Of a stretch of 64,000 nt of DNA, positions 22,867 through 32,000 are shown piece by piece. The position numbers and the translations under genes are program-made. This stretch comes from Pseudomonas syringae (GTDB lineage: Bacteria; Pseudomonadota; Gammaproteobacteria; Pseudomonadales; Pseudomonadaceae), in the NCBI RefSeq assembly GCF_000737245.1, contig NZ_JPQU01000109.1, positions 62,001 to 126,000 of the forward strand. The letters run 5' to 3'. Below the pieces are notes generated by a model that was not told the origin of the DNA, ran no database searches, and worked only from the letters and a program-made list of their open reading frames with translations. Within the stretch, counting starts at the first letter, position 1. Each line of letters opens with the position of its first letter.

Positions 22867-23894
22867 ACGTCGCCGAGCTGCTTCAGCAGGTTGAAGCGCT
22901 TGAGCCGGGTATGCAGAAGGCCTACCTGGATGCGGTGCGCGCCACTGTGGATGCTGCGACGGTTGCAGAGGTTGAGCGCCTGATAGCGGCGGATGATGAA
23001 AACGGCTTGGTGCAACTGCTCACCCTTGGCGCCATGTCGTTGTTAATCGAGACCGTCCGCTCTGCTTTTATGACCGGCGCACGTTTCGAGATGGCCGCCA
23101 TTGTGATACCGAGAGCCGACCGAGAACTGATCGGCCGCAAAGAGTTCGACGTGAACAAGGCTGAGGCCAGTTCATGGCTTGCTCAGCAGGTCACCGACAC
23201 CCGGAACACCACGACCGACAATGTGCGCGAGGCGATTCGCTCCGTGATGGGCTCGCGCCGCGTTATCGGAGGAATCCAGCCGGCCGATCAGGTCGTTCGC
23301 ACTGATCGCCAAGCCGCGCTTGATCTGATCGGTCGCGTCAGTCCGCAGACAGGGCTGCGCACAGGTGGCGTAATAGGCCTGCCGGGCAACTTCGCCCAGT
23401 ACGTTGCCAATGCCCGCGCACAATTGCTCAGCGGCGATCCTGCGCAACTTAAGCAATACCTGACCAGGGCGCGGCGTGATCGCCGCTTTGACGGCATCGT
23501 CAGTCGGGCCATTACTGCCGGAAAGGCCGTAACCACGAAGGATGCGGACAAGATCACCGGTCGCTACTCTGAACGCCTGCTGAAGACGCACAGCGAAATG
23601 TTGGCCCGCACCCTGGCGCATGAATCACTCAACGCTGGGCGCGACCGGGCATGGGAGCAGCTGGTAGAGCAGGGGATTGCTCGCGAGCGCGTCGAGAAGG
23701 AATGGCGCGATCGTAACGACGAGAAGGTGCGCAACAGCCATCGCGGTATGCGGGGCATGCGTATGCCGCTTGGCCAGCCATTCCAAACCAATAGCGGTGC
23801 TCTGCTGCGGTTCCCGGGCGATTCAAGTCTGGGTGCCGGGTACGACGAGACAGCTAATTGCCGGTGCATGTGCATCTATCATCTGAAGGCCTGA
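22863..23894 (+). CDS. Minor head/head-morphogenesis protein (Mu F/SPP1 gp7-like)
   Basis: 343 residues. C-terminal signature: LAHESLNAGRDRAWEQL, EKVRNSHRGM and the closing YDETANCRCMCIYHL are typical of Mu gpF-like head proteins. Binds inside the head near the portal. Placement after the adaptor is unusual, since it often follows the portal directly. Confidence 0.8.
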   Translation: MNVAELLQQVEALEPGMQKAYLDAVRATVDAATVAEVERLIAADDENGLVQLLTLGAMSLLIETVRSAFMTGARFEMAAIVIPRADRELIGRKEFDVNKAEASSWLAQQVTDTRNTTTDNVREAIRSVMGSRRVIGGIQPADQVVRTDRQAALDLIGRVSPQTGLRTGGVIGLPGNFAQYVANARAQLLSGDPAQLKQYLTRARRDRRFDGIVSRAITAGKAVTTKDADKITGRYSERLLKTHSEMLARTLAHESLNAGRDRAWEQLVEQGIARERVEKEWRDRNDEKVRNSHRGMRGMRMPLGQPFQTNSGALLRFPGDSSLGAGYDETANCRCMCIYHLKA

Positions 23895-23897
23895 CCC

Positions 23898-24287
23898 ATG
23901 GCAGACATTTACGACCGAGGCAAGGCGCTTGCGGTGCGGATGCTCGCGCCTCGCAGCAAGGGCGGCAAAGGGCTGGAGATGACGCTTACCCGAACGGTGA
24001 AAGGTCCTCGCGACCCAGACACTGGCGGAACCCCGAACGTAGTAACGAATTACCAGGGCTCAGCCTTCCGCGACACCTACGCAAAAACAGACATCGACGG
24101 GACGCTGATCAAGGCGACTGACGTGAAGCTGCTGGTCTCACCGGTTCTGCTGAATGGGACTGACATGCCGGAGCCAACCACCCAAGACACGATCCTGTTC
24201 GACGGCAAGAAATACACCATTGCGACAGTGTCGCCGTGGGACTACGCAGGCCTTGCGGTCGGCTTTGAAGTTCAAGCGAGGATCTAG
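23898..24287 (+). CDS. Neck (head-closure-like) protein
   Basis: 129 residues, beta-rich (LEMTLTRTVKGPRDP, DTILFDGKKYTIATVSPW). It has the size, position and terminal strand pattern of head-closure proteins of lambda-like phages; I infer the role from order. Confidence 0.6.
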   Translation: MADIYDRGKALAVRMLAPRSKGGKGLEMTLTRTVKGPRDPDTGGTPNVVTNYQGSAFRDTYAKTDIDGTLIKATDVKLLVSPVLLNGTDMPEPTTQDTILFDGKKYTIATVSPWDYAGLAVGFEVQARI

Positions 24288-24342
24288 AAAGGGTAGATCC
24301 GGGGAAACATGGTATTATGGCCATTCACTAATGGAGCTCACC

Positions 24343-25170
24343 ATGGATACCTATACCTATGAAGGAAGTACCTACTACCCATCTGAAAAGATCGGGTCCA
24401 TGACGCTCCTTCTTCTGCCTGGGCAGAAGAAACTAATGGCCGAAAAGAGGTTGTTCGAGTGTCAGTGTGGAAACCTGAAAATGGTTCGTGTCGCGCATGT
24501 TGCGAAAGGGGTTACCGTTTCATGTGGGTGCGTCAAGAGGAAGAACTTAGTCCATATTGGGCAGCGCTCAGGCCGATTAGAAGTTATTGATGATCAGGCA
24601 ATTACAGTAGGGAAGTCGCTAAGGGTTCTATGTCGATGCGACTGTGGCACCGAGAAGCTGGTCGGGGTTTTCGAGATTACTAAATCTCTAACAGCTTCAT
24701 GCGGATGCTTGGTGAGGGAAACGGCCAGCAGGCTCAACCTGATACATGGCGGAGAGGGAAGCAGGCTTTATACCGTTTGGCATGGGATGAAAACCCGATG
24801 CACAGACCCTAATTCCCAGAATTACCACAGGTATGGCGGTCGAGGAATAACCGTTTGCGATGAGTGGGCAGGAGACTTCGCTGTCTTCCGAAGCTGGGCA
24901 ATTCAAAACGGTTATGACGATCTATTGCAGATAGACAGAATTAATGTCGATGGCGGGTACTGCCCAGAAAACTGCAGATTCGTAACGCCGATGGTTAATG
25001 CAAATAATCGCGGCAACAACGTTTTGCTCTCCGCCTTCGAAGAGATCAAAACTATGCGCGACTGGAGCCGAGATGAGCGATGCGCAGTCAGCTACTCAAC
25101 TCTGAAGAAACGAATTAAAGCTGGCCGATTCACTCATGAGGAGGCCATAACGCGCACAGCGAGGAACTGA
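24343..25170 (+). CDS. Homing-type endonuclease inserted in the neck genes
   Basis: 275 residues from ATG 24343 (GGAGCTCACC upstream). Two N-terminal zinc knuckles: CQCGN with SCGCV, and CRCDCG with SCGCL. Then the mobile-endonuclease core: LYTVWHGMKTRCTDPNSQNYHRYGGRGI, then W-x8-F, LQIDRINVDGGYCPENCRFVTPMVNANN. A C-terminal Arg/Lys helix pair (STLKKRIKAGRFTHEEAI) resembles NUMOD-type DNA-binding modules. It is clearly AT-richer than the flanking structural genes and has its own promoter-like TATTAT upstream (about 24313). Its stop overlaps the next ATG. A free-standing selfish gene is the best reading. Confidence 0.82.
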   Translation: MDTYTYEGSTYYPSEKIGSMTLLLLPGQKKLMAEKRLFECQCGNLKMVRVAHVAKGVTVSCGCVKRKNLVHIGQRSGRLEVIDDQAITVGKSLRVLCRCDCGTEKLVGVFEITKSLTASCGCLVRETASRLNLIHGGEGSRLYTVWHGMKTRCTDPNSQNYHRYGGRGITVCDEWAGDFAVFRSWAIQNGYDDLLQIDRINVDGGYCPENCRFVTPMVNANNRGNNVLLSAFEEIKTMRDWSRDERCAVSYSTLKKRIKAGRFTHEEAITRTARN

Positions 25171-25607
25171 TGGCAAATCACATGAGCGCCAGATATGGCG
25201 GGTTGAATGGTAGTTTTTCCGAGGTGCTCAGCCAGTTTGCAGATCAATCAAAAGATTCAATGGATGAGATATTTCGGTCGGTAGTGATCGAAATAGGCTC
25301 CAGCGTGGTTCGGCTGTCACCAGTCGATACCGGGGCGTTTCGAGGTTCGTGGACATTCACGGCGGACACCCCAAGCAATGAAATTCCAACCACGCTCGAC
25401 AAGTCCGGTCATGAAACCATCGCAAGGATTGTAGCGGGGGTTCAGCATCTAACCTTCGGGCAAACCGCATATCTGGTCAGCAATCTCCCATATGCCATCG
25501 CTCTGGAATACGGCCACAGCCAGCAAGCGCTGGCAGGCATGGTGCGAATCACCAAAGAACGCTTTCAAGACATCGTGGCACAGGCTATTCGAGAGGTAGC
25601 GGAATGA
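25170..25607 (+). CDS. Tail-completion protein (HK97 gp10-like)
   Basis: 145 residues. RLSPVDTGAFRGSW followed by YLVSNLPYAIALEYGHSQQALAGMVR is the HK97 gp10/tail-completion signature (P-x-D-T-G, then E-x-G). The start overlaps the endonuclease stop. Confidence 0.85.
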   Translation: MANHMSARYGGLNGSFSEVLSQFADQSKDSMDEIFRSVVIEIGSSVVRLSPVDTGAFRGSWTFTADTPSNEIPTTLDKSGHETIARIVAGVQHLTFGQTAYLVSNLPYAIALEYGHSQQALAGMVRITKERFQDIVAQAIREVAE

Positions 25608-26017
25608 GTCATGCCAGAGCGCGCCGCGCCATCGAGGTAAAGCTGACGGCCTGGGCCGAAGACCAAGCCATGCCGATCGTATTCGGCACCGAAGAGTTCA
25701 CGCCACCAGAAGGCCAGGTCTACCTGCGGGCCTTCCTGATGCCTGCCAGCACCACATGCCGCTACCTCAATGCCAGCGAGCTTGAATATCGCGGCATCTA
25801 CCAGGTCAGCATCTACACCCCAAACGGTGAGCCTATTTCGGTGCCGGAACTGGTCATTGATCAGCTTTCCGCGCTGTTTCCGCTGGATTCCCAGCTGGAT
25901 CGTGCCGGCTTCCTCGGCCAGGTGACAGAGCCGGTAGAGCAGGGCCCGACCATTCCAGACCCCTCCAGATACATGATTCCCGTGTCTTTCACCTACCGTG
26001 GAAGCGCCCCGCCATAG
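25604..26017 (+). CDS. Tail terminator protein (DUF4128-like)
   Basis: 137 residues: MSHARARRAIEVKLTAWAEDQAMPIVFGTEEFTPPEGQVYLRAFLMPA fits the DUF4128/tail-terminator fold of lambda-like tails (caps the tube and sets its end). Confidence 0.8.
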   Translation: MSHARARRAIEVKLTAWAEDQAMPIVFGTEEFTPPEGQVYLRAFLMPASTTCRYLNASELEYRGIYQVSIYTPNGEPISVPELVIDQLSALFPLDSQLDRAGFLGQVTEPVEQGPTIPDPSRYMIPVSFTYRGSAPP

Positions 26018-26026
26018 GGCAGAGCA

Positions 26027-26482
26027 ATGCAAAAACGTGTCCCTCTACCCAACGGAACTACGATCTGGGTCAGCACCAACACAGACCCCGCAACCCTGGC
26101 CGCCCCTGCTGTTACTGACGCGAGCTGGGTGGAAGTGCAAAAGGTCACCGCGCTGACCGGCTCAGGCGGTGACGAGAAGTTTTCCACGTACAGCCCGCTG
26201 GGTGAGTACGAGGATGTCCGCGAGCCATCCGGCCGCAATCCAATGGATATGCAGCTCACGCTGCAGGATGCGCCTGATTCGGCCTACGTGGCCGCAATCG
26301 CGCAGGGCAGGGAAGCCAGGGCGGCTCTGGGATGGATGTTCAAGCTTCCAGGTGGCTCCGCAAAAATCGTTTTCTCAGGTTATGCCAGCGGGTCACTGAT
26401 CCCCGTGCTCGACCGAAACCAGCTGATGGTCATCGCTATCAGCATCGCTGTAATTGGCACGCCAACGCGCGTAGCTGCCTAA
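26027..26482 (+). CDS. Tail-tube-like protein, shorter paralogue of the next gene
   Basis: 151 residues. The core SWVEVQKVTALTG...GRNPMDMQLTLQDAPDSAYVAA...LPGGSAKIVFSGY...DRNQLMVIAISIAVIGTPTRVAA aligns along its length with residues 100-218 of the protein encoded at 26516, but lacks that protein's first 70 or so residues. It may be a second tube protein or a tail-capping variant. Confidence 0.75.
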   Translation: MQKRVPLPNGTTIWVSTNTDPATLAAPAVTDASWVEVQKVTALTGSGGDEKFSTYSPLGEYEDVREPSGRNPMDMQLTLQDAPDSAYVAAIAQGREARAALGWMFKLPGGSAKIVFSGYASGSLIPVLDRNQLMVIAISIAVIGTPTRVAA

Positions 26483-26515
26483 ACCCAAACCGCAACAAAT
26501 CAAGAGGTAATACCC

Positions 26516-27172
26516 ATGGCTACTCGTATTGCGCTGCCGAACGGCGCGACTATGGAACTCGCAGTAAGCTTTGCCACTGCAAAACTCATCACCGCTGTTA
26601 GCAACGCCAATCCAGCAGTAGCAAGCGCTACAGCAAACGCCCTGGTAGATGGCGACATCGTGCTTCTGCAATCGAGCTGGGGCAAGTTGGATGGTCGCGC
26701 TGTTCGCGTATCCGCTGCTGCGACTGACAACTTCGCACTGGAAAATATCAGCACCGAGAACGTCGACTTTTACACTGTTGGCGGCGGCGCGGGCAACTTT
26801 CAGTCGGTCGCGAGCTGGGTAGAAGTTACCAAGATCACCGGCGTTTCACTGACTGGCGGCGAGCAGCAGTTTCTGACTGTTGGCTATCTGTCGGACGATG
26901 ATGACCGCCAGTTCCCGACCAACCGCAACCCGATGAGCATGGCCCTGACGGTTGAAGATCAGCCGACTGCCGCTTACGTGCCGGTCGCCGAGGGTTACAC
27001 CGACAACAAGACCCAGACCATCCTGCGTCTGAACCTGCCGAACGGTGACAAGATCCTGTACCCAGGCTTCTGCACCATCACCGATACCCCGACCCTGGAG
27101 CGTAACGCTCTGATGACTCGCACAGTGAACTTCGCTCTGTCCGGTCGTCCGGTTCGCTACATCGCCGCGTAA
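26516..27172 (+). CDS. Major tail tube protein
   Basis: 218 residues, beta-rich; ATG after AAGAGGTAATACCC. SWVEVTKITGVSLTGGEQQF...NRNPMSMALTVEDQPTAAYVPVAEGY...RLNLPNGDKILYPGFCTI fits the lambda gpV/Gp17-type tube fold. N-terminal 90 residues form an additional domain absent from the upstream paralogue. Confidence 0.85.
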   Translation: MATRIALPNGATMELAVSFATAKLITAVSNANPAVASATANALVDGDIVLLQSSWGKLDGRAVRVSAAATDNFALENISTENVDFYTVGGGAGNFQSVASWVEVTKITGVSLTGGEQQFLTVGYLSDDDDRQFPTNRNPMSMALTVEDQPTAAYVPVAEGYTDNKTQTILRLNLPNGDKILYPGFCTITDTPTLERNALMTRTVNFALSGRPVRYIAA

Positions 27173-27232
27173 TTACGCGGCAACACCCCCTTTCTGATTC
27201 GCATCACTTATCCAGTATTTGGAGCATCGCCC

Positions 27233-27625
27233 GTGGCCAAAATTTCCTTCCAGCAGAACCCAACCTTCAAAGTAGACGTTGAAATCCCGCGCGTGGGCGG
27301 CTCCGCTGTCAAAGTGCCATTCACCTTCAACTACCTGAACCGCGACCAGTTGGCCGAGTTCACCGACGCTGAAATCCAGTATTCCAAGGAGATCAGCGAC
27401 CTGATCAAGGATGAGCAGCCGAGCGTAAAGGAAGTTTCGGCCAAGGCTGAAGAGTTCCAGTTCGATCAACTGAAAAAAGCGATCAATAGCTGGGGCTTCA
27501 GCGAAGACCTGACCGACGACAACCTGCGCGCCGTGATTCGCAGCGCTGTGGCCGTGCCTATCGCTATCCTCGATGCTTACAAGGGTGCGTACAACAAGGC
27601 CCGCGAGGGAAACTTGCCAGCGTAG
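27233..27625 (+). CDS. Tail assembly chaperone, short form (gpG-like)
   Basis: 130 residues from a GTG start (GGAGCATCGCCC upstream). Alpha-helical C-terminus, position between tube and tape measure genes. A slippery GGGAAAC lies 13 bases before its stop, giving the long gpGT-like form through -1 frameshifting. Confidence 0.85.
   Translation: MAKISFQQNPTFKVDVEIPRVGGSAVKVPFTFNYLNRDQLAEFTDAEIQYSKEISDLIKDEQPSVKEVSAKAEEFQFDQLKKAINSWGFSEDLTDDNLRAVIRSAVAVPIAILDAYKGAYNKAREGNLPA
27607..27613 (+). promoter_or_regulatory. Programmed -1 ribosomal frameshift site
   Basis: In the zero frame the codons read gaG GGA AAC, i.e. the X-XXY-YYZ heptamer G-GGA-AAC, one base different from lambda's GGGAAAG at the same gene boundary. 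After the slip, reading continues CTT GCC AGC GTA GTC into the downstream frame without a stop. Confidence 0.88.
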
Positions 27626-27927
27626 TCAGAGCCATCTACACCCCGCCTCCAAGTGCAGACCAGGTCGCCCTTTTCGGTATGTCCATGGAGGACATGCAGG
27701 AAGAGATCGAGCTGTGGGAGATCAACACCCAGTCATTCACGGTGTTCAACTCCATGAGCACTCAATGGCGTACAGGGATGGGCGGGGCTACCGGCTTGGA
27801 CTACGCGGTTTTGCCCGTGGTGATGGAATTGCTTGATGTCGAGCAGGATGACCGCAAGCGGGTGTTCGGAGATGTGCGCCTGATGGAGCAGGAAGCTCTG
27901 GATACGATGGCGGATGCAAGAGACTGA
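27613..27927 (+). CDS. Tail assembly chaperone, frameshift extension (gpT-like, DUF1799)
   Basis: 104 residues in the -1 frame (LASVVRAIYTPPPSADQVALFGMSMEDMQEEIELWEIN...). No ribosome site stands at its 5' end; it is made as a fusion of about 231 residues with the short form. DUF1799 is the usual gpT-equivalent of HK97-like tails. The ATGs at 27679 and 27685 are internal. Confidence 0.82.
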   Translation, partial: LASVVRAIYTPPPSADQVALFGMSMEDMQEEIELWEINTQSFTVFNSMSTQWRTGMGGATGLDYAVLPVVMELLDVEQDDRKRVFGDVRLMEQEALDTMADARD

Positions 27928-27998
27928 TCCGCCGAGTGGCTTTAGCTTGCGTGCCCGGATGATGGTAGATTGCCGCTATCTTAAATGGAGTAGTGGCT

Positions 27999-28631
27999 AT
28001 GTCTGGCAACGGTATGCGTGTCGCATTTGCGGTCTTAGGGCTATTGGTTTTGGGTGGATGTACTCACAACATCCAGCCCGTGGTTAAGGATCAAGGCCTG
28101 TATGTAACGAAGATCAAAGATCAGAAGGCGCAAATTGTCGCCAGCCAGGAATTTCAGCGACTCACCATCCAGGGCGTACCACTTAGGTCGAGCAACTGGA
28201 AGGGGCAGAAATTCAACGTTGCAATTGGCAAGCCTGTTACTGACGGCATCTATTCCTATGTCGGCTCTACCTTCAGTGACACTCGAATCGGAGACACCAA
28301 GGACGGCGACAAATCAGGAATCACCCTGACCCTGTCAGATGTCAGCGTTGAGCTTTGGATTGATGACGACTCATCGTTCACCTCTCAGCTTCTGTTCGCT
28401 CCGAGCTACTACATGAACAAGGTAGACGCTCAGGCGAACGTCGTCGTGAGCGGATCACTGTTGCTTCCGACAGGGGAAGCGCGAGCCGTCAGGGTCACAG
28501 GTCACGGGCTCAAGAACCTGAAACCGGCAAGCATGGATGCCGATGTTATCGAGGAAGTTACCGGCCTAGCGGCGGGCGATGCGGCCAAGCAAATTGTCGA
28601 GCTTATGCGCGGGTCGCTAAGCAAGCACTAA
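27999..28631 (+). CDS. Prophage-encoded lipoprotein (moron)
   Basis: 210 residues. Signal MRVAFAVLGLLVLGGC with lipobox LGGC, then a soluble periplasmic/outer-membrane domain (beta-rich, IQPVVKDQGLYVTKIKDQKAQIV...VELWIDDDSSFTSQLLFAPSYYMNKVDAQANVVVSGS). Not a virion-assembly protein: it is inserted between the tail chaperone and tape measure genes, the classic moron position. Prophage lipoproteins may act in superinfection exclusion or host fitness; not shown here. ATG preceded by TGGAG. Forms a unit with the next gene, closed by two terminators. Confidence 0.75.
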   Translation: MSGNGMRVAFAVLGLLVLGGCTHNIQPVVKDQGLYVTKIKDQKAQIVASQEFQRLTIQGVPLRSSNWKGQKFNVAIGKPVTDGIYSYVGSTFSDTRIGDTKDGDKSGITLTLSDVSVELWIDDDSSFTSQLLFAPSYYMNKVDAQANVVVSGSLLLPTGEARAVRVTGHGLKNLKPASMDADVIEEVTGLAAGDAAKQIVELMRGSLSKH

Positions 28632-28940
28632 ATGAATGAGGACTCGGCTTTGTCGAAATATCTAGCGCTAACCATTGCACTGCTGTCGGCAAACTCCTAT
28701 GCCGCAGAGGACTCATGCACAAAAATATCGGGACTCGCTGGCACTGCAATGCAGGCAAGGCAGGAAGGAACCCTTCTGCAGGAGGCTCTGAAAAGCGCCG
28801 GAGACGGCAGCAAGTTCGCTAATGCAATGATCCTGCGCGCTTACAAATACCCGGTAGCAGAGGGAAAGCAGCAAAAAGCTGCTGCCGTTACTGAGTTCAG
28901 GAATGAGGCTTATTCCGAATGCTTCCAGATGAACCCGTAA
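28632..28940 (+). CDS. Small secreted protein of the moron unit
   Basis: 102 residues; signal peptide LSKYLALTIALLSANSYAAED (cleavage after about residue 25), then a small helical domain with two cysteines (C34, C98) that could form a disulfide. The start directly follows the lipoprotein stop (TAAATG); a TTG at 28650 is an alternative. Sequence resembles small secreted hypothetical proteins; no function known. Confidence 0.65.
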   Translation: MNEDSALSKYLALTIALLSANSYAAEDSCTKISGLAGTAMQARQEGTLLQEALKSAGDGSKFANAMILRAYKYPVAEGKQQKAAAVTEFRNEAYSECFQMNP

Positions 28941-28959
28941 CCCCAAACATTCTATAAAG

Positions 28960-28979
28960 CCGCCTCCGGGCGGTTTTTT
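28960..28979 (+). terminator. First terminator behind the moron
   Basis: Stem CCGCC/GGCGG (28960-28964/28969-28973), loop TCCG, followed by six T. Confidence 0.85.
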
Positions 28980-28988
28980 ATTGCCTCC

Positions 28989-29014
28989 AAACCGGCCATT
29001 GAGCCGGTTTTTTT
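28989..29014 (+). terminator. Second terminator, just before the tape measure gene
   Basis: Stem ACCGGC/GCCGGT (28991-28996/29003-29008), loop CATTGA, followed by seven T in all. Ends 16 bases before the tape measure ATG, so late transcripts must be antiterminated here. Confidence 0.85.
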
Positions 29015-29030
29015 ATGTCCGGAGAAAAGC

Positions 29031-32000
29031 ATGACCACAATTGCCGAGCTTGGCCTTGCCGTTAACTCCGAGTCGGTAGTCCAAGCTACAGGCGATCTGG
29101 ACAAGTTCGTTGACTCTGGCAAGGGCGCTGAGGATTCAGCTAAGCGCGTCGAATCGGCATGGGCTAAAGCTGTAACTGGAATATCGCAAGACACCAGCCA
29201 GGTAGTAAAAGAGCTACAGCTCATGAACTCCCGTCAGGAGGCTACAGCTCAGCTCATGGTTCAGTTGAGCCAGGCGGTTGGCAAGGCCTCGGCATCTTTC
29301 AATGATGCGTCAGCGAATGCGCAGAAGCTCGCTGCGGCTGGAACAAAGGTAGGCGAGTCGGCAGATCAGGCTAAAGCTCGCATGATGGCCCTGGCTGTGG
29401 CTGCTACTCAAGCTGGCGACCACCAGGAATCCCTGAACAGGGCATACGAAGCAACTGCCGGCGCATCTGCCACCGCGCAGCGTGAACAGCTAAACCTATT
29501 GGCCGCTACCAGCCGTGCTTCAACCGCTGCCCGAGAAAGCGCAGCAGCGCAGGAAAAGGCAGCAGCAAGCGCGCAAAAGGCATCTGGCGCAACGGCAGAA
29601 GAGGCTATCGCACTCGGCAAACTGCTAGGGCAGATAGACCCAACAGTTGCAGCCATGAAGCGCCTTGACGCCGCTCAAGACGAGCTTTCGAAGTTCAACG
29701 CTACAGGCATGCTTCCTGATGGCGAGTTTGCTAAGTACACCCAAAAGATAGACACAGCCCGCACCGACCTAAATCGCTTCGATGAGGGAATGAACAAAAC
29801 TGGCATGACCGCCAAGGCAACCGCCGCTTCTCTCCGCGGCGTCCCGGCCCAGTTCACCGACATCTTTACATCCATAGCGGCTGGTCAGCCAATCACGATG
29901 GTGGCGCTTCAGCAAGGCGGCCAGCTTAAGGATATGTTTGGCGGCATTGGGCCCGCAGCTAAAGCGCTGGGCGGCTACGTTCTAGGCCTGATAAACCCGT
30001 TCACACTTGCTGCTGCAGCAGCAGGCGGCCTAGCGCTTGCGTACCATCAAGGCTCGAAAGAGGCTGATGCTTATCGCCTTGCGCTGATTACCACCGGCAA
30101 CGCAGCGGGCACCACCACGACCGAAATGGCCGCCATGGCCGAGCGTATTGGCGCGACAGTTGGCACCACTGGCGAGGCCTCATCAGCTCTCGCTCAACTG
30201 GCCAACTCTGGAAAGATTGCAAGCGACAGCTTCGAGCAAATCGCCACGGCTGCAATCTCTTTCGAGAAGGCGGGCGGGCAGGCAGTCTCGGCGACCGTTG
30301 CGGAGTTCGCCAAGATCGGCGACGACCCCGTCAAAGCAATCGCTGCGCTCAACGAGAAATACAACTTCCTCACCGCCGCTGTTTATGAGCAGGTTCGCTC
30401 GCTCCAGGAACAGGGCGACAAGCAGGGCGCGGCAGTAATTGCTGAAAAGGCGTATGCCGACGCTCTGCAATCTCGCTCCAACGAGATCAAAACCAATCTT
30501 GGTTCGGTTGAGCGCGCTTGGCGGGATGTTGCCTCGGCAGCAAAAATCGGGTGGGACTCTGTCCTCGGTATCGGCCGGCAGTCTACGGCTGGGCCTGACC
30601 TCACCAAGCTTAAGCAGGAGCTTGCCTACAAAACGAATCTTCTCGGCACCGGTTACGAAGATGACACGACCAAGGAGCGCGTCAAAACTCTCAAGGCCGA
30701 AATCGATGTAATCGAAAAGCGTACTAAGTCCGAGCAGGAAACCGCCAAAGCAACTGGAGACACGGCCCGCACAATCCGCGAGGGTACACAGGCTTACGAG
30801 GAATACCAGAAGGGCGTAGAGGCGAACTACACCAAGTCTCAAAAGCTCAACAAGGCTCTTGAGGACGAGCAGCAGCGCATCACGAAGTCACGCGCCGCTG
30901 GCTACAAGATCACCGCAGAGCAGGAAGAGGCGGCTTACAAGGCGATTCGCGAGCGATCCGAGTATCAGGAAAAGGCTGACAAGAAATCCCCGGTCAACCT
31001 CACGGCCTACAACGATTCGCAGAACGCCCTAAAAGCCATCGTCGGCGAGTACGACAACAGCTTCAAAGAGCTGGACGCCCTTCAAAAGGCTGGCCTGATC
31101 ACTCAGGAGCAGTACAGCAGCCAGTCTGCCGTTCTGATCCGCGCCGAGAAGGATGAAGTCACCGCTGCATACGAATCGGAAATAGCCGCGCTCGAAGCTG
31201 CCCAAGGCAAGAAGGGCACCACTGCCGCGCAAAGCATTCAGCTTGACCAGAAGATCGCCGATGCGCGATCTGCCATGGTCAAGGCTCAACAGGATGCAGA
31301 TGCAAAGCTGAATGTTCTTTCGATCAACGAACAGGGCCGACTGGATAAGCAGGCGGCAGCGATTGAAAACTACGTCCAGGCACTCAACGACCAACTCAAC
31401 ACAACCCGCCAGCAACTCCAACTGCAAGCGGCCGGCGTTGGCATGGGTGACGAGGCGCGCAAACGCCTGCAAGACGACATCAAGATCCAGCAGGAGTATC
31501 AGGACAAGCTGGACAAACTGCTGGCCCAGCGCAACAAAGACGCCATTTCGCAGGAGCAGTACGACCAGCAAACAGACGCTGTTCGCACGGCATTAGCCGA
31601 ACGCCTGCAGCTTCAAAAGGATTACTACCAGCAGGTCGAGGCGGCCCAATCCAACTGGTTGAACGGTGCCACGTCGGCATTCGCCAGCTACGCGGAAGAG
31701 GCGCAGAACGTTGCCGGGATGACCAAGTCGGCCTTCCTGAATGCGTTCGACGGCCTGGAAGACGTGCTGGTCAGCTTCGTGACCAACGGCAAAGCCTCGT
31801 TCAAGGACTTCGTAAATTCAATCCTGGCTGATATTGCCCGGATCGTGATCAAGACTCAGATCATCGGCCCGCTGCTGTCGACGCTTGGCCTGAGCAGCTC
31901 ATCGGCCGGGGGTGGTGGCGGAGTTTTTTCCAGCATCACTGGCGGCGGCGAGGGGACAAGCATCACGTCGCTGATCAGCTCTGCGAAGTCCGTGATCGAT

